This document shows, one piece after another, positions 52,724-62,100 of a DNA stretch of 64,000 bases. Position 1 is the stretch's first letter; every line of letters starts with the position of its first letter. The stretch lies in NCBI GenBank assembly GCA_947502495.1, contig CANNAC010000001.1, positions 987,220 to 1,051,219 of the forward strand, given 5' to 3'. The notes beneath the pieces are model-generated. The model was not told the origin of the DNA, did no database searches, and was given only the letters and a program-made list of their open reading frames with translations. The translations under genes and the position numbers were made by a program. This DNA is from an uncultured Flavobacteriaceae bacterium. Its GTDB lineage: Bacteria; Bacteroidota; Bacteroidia; Flavobacteriales; Flavobacteriaceae.

Positions 52724-54781
52724 TTATTGCTTGTTTAGGTAATACTTATAGGTCTCAAATTGTGTACGAACCTTTGGCTTATCATTACGTTTGTATATAT
52801 TGTTTTGATTCGCGTTTAAAATTCGCGCTTTTACATTATCACTCCAACATATATTATAGGTATCGATTAGTTCTTGTTTAATTTCTTCGTCATAAATAGG
52901 ACAGCTTACTTCTACTCTATTTTCTATATTTCTAGTCATCCAATCTGCAGAAGAGATATACACTTTAGGATCATTATCATTACAGAAAACAAATAGTCTG
53001 GTATGTTCTAGAAACTTATCGATTATACTAATAACTTCTATGTTTTCACTCATTCCTTTTTTACCAGGAATTAAACAACAAAGGCCTCTTATAATTAATT
53101 GAATTTTAACTCCTGCTCGACTAGCTTCGTATAATTTATCTATCATTTTATAGCTAGACATACTATTCATTTTAAGCTTTATATATCCAGGTTTACCAGC
53201 TTTTACATTTTCTATTTCCTTGTTAATTAATTTAAAAAATGCCGACTTGGTATAATGTGGTGATGTAATAATATGTTTATATCTAAAAACACGATAATTG
53301 GTATCAAAAAAGCTAAACACTTTATTGATGTCTTTTAGTATTTTTTGATTGGTAGTAAATAAGGTATAATCGGTATAAATTCTTGCTGTAGATTCATTAA
53401 AATTCCCGGTGCTAACAAAACCATAACGAACGATTTTATTTTTTTCCTGACGTTCTATAACACACATTTTACTGTGTACTTTTAAACCTGGAACGCCAAA
53501 GATTAGATGAATACCTTCTTTTTCCATTTGTTCGGCATAATCTATATTTGCTTGTTCATCGAATCTTGCTCTAATTTCTATAGAAACAGTAACTCTTTTA
53601 CCATTTTTAGCGGCATTGATTAAAGAACTTGCTACATGCGAAATTTGCGCCAGTCGATAAATAGTAATTTTAATGGTTTTTACAGCAGGATCTAACGCTG
53701 CTTCACGTAAAAATTTGACGATATAAGAAAAGGTATGATACGGTGCGTATAGTAGATAATCCTTTTTAGCAATCTCACTAAAAATACTTTTTTCAAGGCT
53801 TAGCCCTTTTATTGGTAAGGCTTCGATTTTATCGTAAAGCAGATCGGTTCTTCCTAAACTAGGAAAATCCATATAATCTCTTCGGTTATGATATCTACCC
53901 CCAGGAATAACGCTATCGGTATTTTCTATAACCATTTTGGTCATAAAATAATGTAGTGTTTGTTTATCGATTGTTTTATCATAAACAAATCGCACAGGAT
54001 CGCCAATTTGTCTGTCTTTAACACTGTCTGAAATTTTCTCAATAAAACTTTTACTTAAATCACTTTCTAAATCTAATTCACCATCTCTAGTGATTTTAAT
54101 CATGTGCGCTGTAATGGTTTTGTAATCAAAAATATTAAAAATATCATCTAAGCAATAACGAAGTAAATCGTCTACCATAATAATATAGTTTTTATCTTCT
54201 TGTTTTGGAAGCACAACAAATCGCTCCATGGCCTTAGATATTTCTATAAGTGCATATTGATTTTTGTTATTTGTAAGCACCATATTTACAGCCAAATATG
54301 CTGCACTATCCTTCAGGTTAGGCAATTCTACAAATTCATTAAGAACAATGGTTACAAGCGCTGGACTTACTTTTTGAAGGTAGTAGTTTTTAATGAATTT
54401 TTTCTGTTCTTCATTAATTTGTGTTTCATTAATAATAAAAATGTTTTCTAACTCTAACTTTTTTTGAATAACATTTAAAATTTTTAAACTCTCACTTTGT
54501 TGTTTTATAACTATTTGCGTTATTTTCTCTAATAAAGCAGTAGCTTTTACTCCACCAAGCTCACTTTTACCTTCTTTTCCAGCTTCTACAATTCGTTTTA
54601 CGGTAGCATATCGCACCTTAAAAAACTCATCTAAATTATTAGAAAAAATACCTAAAAAACGCAATCGCTCAATTAACGGAACATCCTCATCTTCTGCCTC
54701 TTGCAAAACTCTAGCATTGAACTGTAACCAGCTCACTTCTCTATTAATATATATGTTATTTAATTTTTCAGGCTTGGTCAT
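52724..54781 (-). CDS. ppk1: Polyphosphate kinase 1
   Basis: 685 aa, normal length. N-terminal YINREVSWLQFNARVLQEA, then the phosphohistidine segment GLKVHSKMCVIER, a second active-site His in FLEHTRLFVF, and STGNFNESTARIYTD. It makes polyphosphate from ATP. The gene order ppk1-ppx with sixA just upstream is a polyphosphate/phosphate-signalling unit. Confidence 0.97.
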   Translation of the reverse strand: MTKPEKLNNIYINREVSWLQFNARVLQEAEDEDVPLIERLRFLGIFSNNLDEFFKVRYATVKRIVEAGKEGKSELGGVKATALLEKITQIVIKQQSESLKILNVIQKKLELENIFIINETQINEEQKKFIKNYYLQKVSPALVTIVLNEFVELPNLKDSAAYLAVNMVLTNNKNQYALIEISKAMERFVVLPKQEDKNYIIMVDDLLRYCLDDIFNIFDYKTITAHMIKITRDGELDLESDLSKSFIEKISDSVKDRQIGDPVRFVYDKTIDKQTLHYFMTKMVIENTDSVIPGGRYHNRRDYMDFPSLGRTDLLYDKIEALPIKGLSLEKSIFSEIAKKDYLLYAPYHTFSYIVKFLREAALDPAVKTIKITIYRLAQISHVASSLINAAKNGKRVTVSIEIRARFDEQANIDYAEQMEKEGIHLIFGVPGLKVHSKMCVIERQEKNKIVRYGFVSTGNFNESTARIYTDYTLFTTNQKILKDINKVFSFFDTNYRVFRYKHIITSPHYTKSAFFKLINKEIENVKAGKPGYIKLKMNSMSSYKMIDKLYEASRAGVKIQLIIRGLCCLIPGKKGMSENIEVISIIDKFLEHTRLFVFCNDNDPKVYISSADWMTRNIENRVEVSCPIYDEEIKQELIDTYNICWSDNVKARILNANQNNIYKRNDKPKVRTQFETYKYYLNKQ

Positions 54782-54852
54782 TTAGTAGTTTTTTCTTAAA
54801 CAAATATAAATGAATTAATACTTTTTTTAGTTGAAAAAGGAATAGATTTATG

Positions 54853-55338
54853 TTATTTTAAATCCTTCGGAAATATTTTTAAAATCGTTTTTCCAGGCAT
54901 TAAATCCTGCCATGAATTGCTATTAAAATCAATACTTACCAAACCACTTGTTGGTACATTGTCATATAACACAGAACCATAAGTGTTTACAAAGGATGTA
55001 ATCGCAAAATTATGCCCAAAAATCATTAAATGATTAATCGCGTCATCGCAGTTTTTTATCACCTGAATTAAGTCATTTCCAGAGAAATCATACAATTTAT
55101 TATCTAGCTGAAAATCAACACTTTGAAAATCTAATGTTTTTATGAAAATTGCTGCCGTTGACCTTGCTCTATTTGCATCGCTTGAAAGGATAAAATCTGG
55201 CTTGTTAATTTTATCCTTAGCACAAAAGGAAACTAATGAAGCGTCTTCTAACCCTCTCTTTTTCAATGGTCTTTCAAAATCCGTTACGCGATGCTCCCAA
55301 GATGATTTTGCATGCCTAATTATTGTTATTTTTTTCAT
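54853..55338 (-). CDS. sixA: SixA-type phosphohistidine phosphatase
   Basis: 161 aa histidine phosphatase. The catalytic RHAKSSW (His9) is at the N-terminus, and a second His in MIFGHNFAI completes the site. It may remove phosphate from histidine phosphotransfer proteins. It sits 71 bases upstream of ppk1 on the same strand and may be co-transcribed. Confidence 0.92.
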   Translation of the reverse strand: MKKITIIRHAKSSWEHRVTDFERPLKKRGLEDASLVSFCAKDKINKPDFILSSDANRARSTAAIFIKTLDFQSVDFQLDNKLYDFSGNDLIQVIKNCDDAINHLMIFGHNFAITSFVNTYGSVLYDNVPTSGLVSIDFNSNSWQDLMPGKTILKIFPKDLK

Positions 55339-55687
55339 ATTTATACTCGATTAATATTACATTTTAACGATTAAACGTATTTGTATTTCACTTTGTCGAA
55401 TTTATGGGTTACTTACCATTTATATTTGAGGATAAAATAAAATCGTTCGTACATTTGTTATATAAGCTATTAATTAATAACCCAAATTTAATAATTAAAC
55501 TTAATCTAAACACATTAATAAAATAATGTACTTCCCTCTCTAAAGATTAACGTCTTACTTTACATTTTGGTTGTTTTAAATATAATTATTTTAGTTCGAA
55601 AAAGGAACTATTGTAGTAACGTGTGTGTAAAAACATAATTAGTAACAATATAACTTTTATAAACTAAAAATTCAAGATTTTTATAAT
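55339..55687. other. Gene-free stretch of 349 bp between divergent units
   Basis: It lies between sixA (minus) and the small secreted protein (plus). It holds a -7-like TATATTTG (55421-55428) with TTTG 25 bases upstream, and a TAGTTC/GAACTA hairpin (55592-55609). No reading frame or RNA gene was recognised. Confidence 0.55.
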
Positions 55688-56170
55688 ATGAAAAAAGTAA
55701 TCTTATTCCTTGTGGTATGCCTAATATCACAACTTGGTTTTACACAAGAATTAGTTAAACTAGATTATTCCGATTTTGAGAATAGTCAACTTATGAAAAG
55801 GAACTCTCTAGACGATTTTAAAAATCTAGCAACGAAAGCAGAAATTGGAGTTGCTTATTTAGAGCGCAATAATGTAAAAACGTATAACAAGGAAAATGGT
55901 ATTCAGTTAATCCGTATTACAGATAGTGATATCGCAGAATTAAATACATCCCTAGATTTCTCCAAATCGGTGGAAATGATAATCATTCATATTTCAAAAC
56001 CAACCTTTAATTTACAAACCATAGATTGCTCTAATCTTAAACAGTTTGAAAATTTAAAATACATCTATTTTATATATCAGATAGATATAAAAGACAATAG
56101 TGAATTACAAAAGTTTAATTGTTTACCTATTCATGTAAAACAATATTACACTAAACAATTAGCTTCTTAA
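55688..56170 (+). CDS. Small secreted protein, 160 aa
   Basis: Signal peptide (KKVILFLVVCLISQLGFTQ). The mature part is hydrophilic; it reads like a leucine-rich-repeat-type fragment (IDCSNLKQFENLKYIYFIY), but only one such unit is clear. No family recognised. It ends ten bases before the giant repeat-protein gene, so the two are probably one operon and may be exported partners. Confidence 0.72.
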   Translation: MKKVILFLVVCLISQLGFTQELVKLDYSDFENSQLMKRNSLDDFKNLATKAEIGVAYLERNNVKTYNKENGIQLIRITDSDIAELNTSLDFSKSVEMIIIHISKPTFNLQTIDCSNLKQFENLKYIYFIYQIDIKDNSELQKFNCLPIHVKQYYTKQLAS

Positions 56171-56180
56171 AACATAGACT

Positions 56181-59100
56181 ATGAAAACATTTACTAATCC
56201 ATTAATAAAAGCAATAGTAGTTATTTGTCTATGCTTTTTTAGTTTTAATAATCTTTACAGTCAGGTTAGAGTTCCGTTTACGCAAAGAACGGCGGCAGAT
56301 ACTCCTGGTCAAACTGTTTACAGTATTAAAGGGGATTTTACCTTAATAGGTAACACCAATTTAACACTGCAAAATTACGGTACCAATACTACGAATAGTA
56401 ATAATACCATGGTTGCTGTAGATGTGGATGGGGATACTAGTACTACCAATTCTTCATCTGCTAATTTAAATTTCAGCACCGAAAATGGTGCTGTTGAAGA
56501 ATGTTCTAAAGTTATATACGCCGGTTTATATTGGACAGGTAGAACTTCTAATTCAAATGTAACCTTAGCAAAACGTAGTGTTAAATTTAAACATGCAAAT
56601 CAAACAACTTATGAAGATGTTGTTGCTGATGCTAGTGACATATATTTCCCGGGAGATAACAATATGTATGCTGCTTACGCGGAAGTTACAGAAATTGTAA
56701 AAGCCAATGGTACAGGTCAATATTTTACCGGAAACGTAGAAATATCTACAGGAAATGGTGGCTCCACAGGTTATTATGGTGGTTGGGCTATGGTAGTTGT
56801 ATACGAAAATGACTTAATGGAATGGAGAGATGTTACTGTTTTTGATGGTTATGCCTATTTAGTAGGTTCTCAAACTACAAGTAATACTTTAGATGTAACT
56901 GGTTTTAATGCGATACAAAACGGTCCCGTAAATGTAAAGCTTGGAGTTATTGCAGGAGAAGGTGATAGAGGTATTTCTGGAGATTATTTAGAAATATGGG
57001 AAGATAAAGATAATGATGGTGTTATAGACACGAGTTTAATTCCTCTTTTTGATGAATGGACACCTTTATCCCATTCTGGAAATTCTACTGGAAACTTTTT
57101 TAATTCCTCCATTCAAACAGGAGGCAATACTAGAAATCCAAATTTAGTAAACAATACTGGTTTAGATATTAGTATGTTCTATATTGATAATACGAATAAT
57201 GATATTATTGATAATGGAGCTACAAATACAAGCTTCCGATATGGATCTACTCAAGACACCTATATTATTTTTAATATTGCCATGGCAATTGATGCCTTTG
57301 TTCCATCCATAGATGGTCAAATTTCTATTAACAATATTGATGGGGATACTAGTGTAGTAGAACCATACACTATTAATCCAGGAGAAACGGCACAATTTGA
57401 TATTGATATTCATAACAATGGAAATGAAGCCCTAGAGAATTTTTTAATACAAATTCCTGTTCCTGATACTGGTATTTTTGTTCCCGGTAGTATTCAATAT
57501 ACCGTAAATGCTCCAGCAAATACCACAACAGCTCCTTATTATGATGCTGCATTTGGTACTAATGGAGGAATTATATGGCAATTTGGTGATTTACCAGAAG
57601 CAACAAACTTAAGCGATGTTTTGGCATCGTTATCCTTTGAAGTAGAAGCGTCTGCAAACTGTCAAGCTTTTAACCCTCCAAACTGTAGCCCAATTATTTC
57701 TTTGTCAAGTGCTTTAATGACAGGTACTGGTGCGGTCTCACAAAGTCCGTTTTTTATAAAATTCAATAGTGGATATCAACAGGCACCGTGTATTGCTTAC
57801 CCAATATCGGAACCTATAGTAATATCTGTTATTCCTTCTCTTGAAATTGATAGTGCAGCTTCAAACCTAACTGTCGAATGTGATGGTTCTGGAAATACAA
57901 CAGCTGTAAATAATTGGTTAACAACAGCTGGAAATGCGACTGTTGTTGGGGATTGTGTTATAACTTGGACTAATAATTTCGCCGGATTATCCGAAAATGA
58001 ATGTGGTGCCGCTGGATCTACCACCGTAACCTTTACTGGAACAGATTCTTGTGGAAATACCACAACGACTTCTGCTTTACTTACCATTGAGGATACTACT
58101 CCTCCCGATCTTTCAAACTGTTCTGTTACCGATGAAATTTTAGAATGTAATGGTACAGACAACGAAACTATTGCAGACAATTGGAATGCAGCTAATCTTT
58201 TAGCATTGCAAACATGTCCTGTGGATGATTGTAATACTTCGCCAACATATACTGTTGTTTCTAATTATAATTTTGACAACCTTATTTCTACTTGTGGTGC
58301 TGGTGGTACTATTGAAGTAATCTATACTGGTTCTGATGATTGTGGTAACGATGCATCTATTACTGCAATACTTACACTTAACGATTCTATTGGTCCGGAC
58401 TTATCTAATTGTTCTGTTGCCGATGAAATTTTAGAATGTAATGGTACAGATAACCAAACTATTGCGAACAATTGGAATGCTGCTAATATTTTAGCACTTC
58501 AAACTTGTCCTGTTGACGATTGTAATGCGACTGCAACTTATACTGTTGTTTCTAATTACAATTTTGCAAACCTTGTTTCTACTTGTGGTGCTGGTGGTAC
58601 TATTGAAGTAATCTATACAGGTTCTGATGATTGTGGTAACGAATCCTCTATTACTGCAACACTTACGCTTAATGATTCTATTGGTCCGGACTTATCTAAT
58701 TGTTCTGTTACCGATGAAATTTTAGAATGTAATGGTACAGATAACCAAACTATTGCTAACAACTGGAATGCTGCTAATATCTTAGCACTTCAAACATGTC
58801 CTGTTGACGATTGTAATACGACTGCAACCTATAATGTTGTTTCTAATTACAATTTTGCAAACCTTGTTTCTACTTGTGGTGCTGGTGGTACCATTGAAGT
58901 TATTTATACTGGTTCTGATGATTGTGGTAACGAATCCTCTATTACTGCAACTCTTACGCTTAACGATTCTATCGGTCCTGATCTTACAGCTTGCACTGTA
59001 GCAGATGAAACCATTGAATGTGACGGAACAAATAACCAATCTTTAGCAGATGCTTGGAATACTGCGAACCTATTAGCACTTCAATCTTGTGGTACAGATA

Positions 59101-62100
59101 GCTGTGATACAGATGCTGTTTTTGATGTAACTTCAGATTATGCTTTTACTAACCTTGCTGCTACTTGTGGTGCTGGTGGTACAATTACAGTTACCTATAC
59201 AGTTGCTGATGATTGTGATAATGAAACGATTCTTACTGCAACACTTACTCTTAACGATTCTATCGGTCCGGACTTAACGTCTTGTACTGTTGAAGATGAA
59301 ACGATTGAGTGTGATGGAACAAATAATGAAACTCTTGCTAACGATTGGAATGCTGCTAATATCTTAGCACTGCAATCTTGTGGTACAGATAGCTGTGATA
59401 CTGATGCAGTATTTGATGTAACTTCAGATTATGCTTTTGCTAACCTTGCTTCCACTTGCGGACTTGGTGGTACAATTACTGTTACCTATACCGTTGCTGA
59501 TGATTGTGATAATGAAACAACACTTGTTGCTATTCTTACACTTAATGATTCTATTGGTCCGGACTTATCTGTTTGTACAGATGTAACAGATACCTCTGTG
59601 GATTGTACTGCAGATCAAAATGAAACAATTGCTGATGCTTGGCATGCAGCTAACCTATTAGCGCTGGAATCTTGTGGAGATGATGCTTGTGATGCAGATG
59701 GTGTATTTGAGGTAACTTCTGATTATGACTTCAATAACTTAAACGTGGTTTGTGGTCCTTGTGGTTCGCTTCCTGTTACCTATACCGTTGCTGATGATTG
59801 TGGAAACACTTCAGAAATCACAGTAACACTAAACTTCGGTGATGCTACTGGTCCTGATCTTACTGCTTGTAATGTAGTGGATGAAACGATTGAATGTGAT
59901 GGAGCTAATAACGAAACTTTAGCAGATACTTGGAATGCAGATAACATTGCAGAACTTCAAGCTTGTGCTGATGATATTAATGTAACAATTACTTCGGACT
60001 ATGTGTTCACTAACCTTGCTTCCACTTGTGGTGCTGGTGGAACTATTCTAGTAACATATACGGCTACCGATGATTGTTTAAATACTTCTTCAGTTATTGC
60101 AACGCTTACTCTTAACGATTCTATCGGTCCAGATCTTACAGCTTGTACTGTGGTAGATGAAACGATTGAATGTGACGGAACAAATAACGAAACACTTGCT
60201 AACGATTGGAATGCAGCTAACATATTAGCACTGCAATCTTGTGGTACAGATAGCTGTGATACAGATGCTGTTTTTGATGTAACTTCAGATTATGCTTTTA
60301 CTAACCTTGCTGCTACTTGTGGTGCTGGTGGTACAATTACAGTTACCTATACAGTTGCTGATGATTGTGATAATGAAACGATACTTGTTGCGGTTCTTAC
60401 GCTTAACGATTCTATCGGTCCTGATCTTACAGCTTGTACTGTGGTAGATGAAACTATCGAGTGTGATGGAACAAATAATGAAACATTAGCAAACGATTGG
60501 AATGCTGCGAACATACTTGCACTTCAATCTTGTGGTACGGATTCTTGTGATACAGATGCGGTATTTGATGTAACTTCAGATTATGCTTTTGCTAACCTTG
60601 CTTCCACTTGCGGACTTGGTGGTACAATTACTGTTACCTATACCGTTGCTGATGATTGTGATAATGAAACAACACTTGTTGCTGTTCTTACACTTAACGA
60701 TTCTATAGGTCCAGACTTAAGTGTTTGTACAGATGTAACCGATACCTCTGTAGATTGTACTGCAGATCAAAATGAAACAATTGCAGATGCTTGGCATGCA
60801 GCTAACCTATTAGCTCTGGAATCTTGTGGTACAGATAGCTGTGATGCAGATGGTGTATTTGAGGTAACTTCTGATTATGACTTCAATAACTTAAACGTGG
60901 TTTGTGGTCCTTGTGGTTCGCTTCCTGTTACCTATACCGTTGCTGATGATTGTGGAAACACTTCAGAAATCACAGTAACACTAAACTTCGGTGATGCTAC
61001 TGGTCCTGATCTTACTGCTTGTAATGTAGTAGATGAAACGATTGAATGTGATGGAGCAAATAATGAAACTATTGCGGATGCTTGGAATGCAGATAACATT
61101 GCAGAACTTCAAGCTTGTGCTGATGATATTAATGTAAGTATTACTTCCGATTATGTGTTCACTAACCTTGCTTCCACTTGTGGTGCTGGTGGAACTATTC
61201 AAGTAACATATACGGCTACCGATGATTGTTTAAATACATCTTCAGTAACTGCAACTCTTACACTTAACGATTCTATCGGTCCTGATCTTACAGCTTGTAC
61301 TGTGGTAGATGAAACTATTGAATGTGATGGAACAAACAACGAAACACTTGCTAACGATTGGAATGCTGCTAACATATTAGCGCTGCAATCTTGTGGAACG
61401 GATGCTTGTGATACAGATGCTGTATTTGATGTAACTTCAGATTATGTATTTACAAACCTTGCTTCCACTTGTGGCGCTGGTGGTACAATCTTAGTTACTT
61501 ATATCGTATCTGATGATTGTGATAACGAAACGATTCTTACTGTAACACTTACACTTGAAGATTCTATCGGTCCGGACTTAACGTCTTGTACTGTGGTAGA
61601 TGAAACTATCGAGTGTGATGGAACAAATAATGAAACGATTGCTAACGATTGGAATGCGGCTAACATACTTGCGCTGCAATCTTGTGGTACAGATAGCTGT
61701 GATACAGATGCAGTTTTTGATGTAACTTCAGATTATGCATTTGCTAACCTTGCTTCTACTTGTGGACTTGGTGGTACAATTACAGTTACCTATACCGTTG
61801 CTGATGATTGTGATAATGCAACAACACTTACTGCTATTCTTACACTTAACGATTCTATCGGTCCAGACTTAAGTGTTTGTACAGATGTAACCGATACCTC
61901 TGTAGATTGTACTGCAGATCAAAATGAAACAATTGCAGATGCTTGGCATGCTGCTAACCTATTAGCTCTGGAATCTTGTGGTTCGGATAGCTGTGATGCA
62001 GATGGTGTCTTTGAGGTAACTTCTGATTATGACTTCAATAACTTAAATGTAGTTTGTGGTCCTTGTGGTTCACTTCCTGTTACGTATACCGTTGCAGATG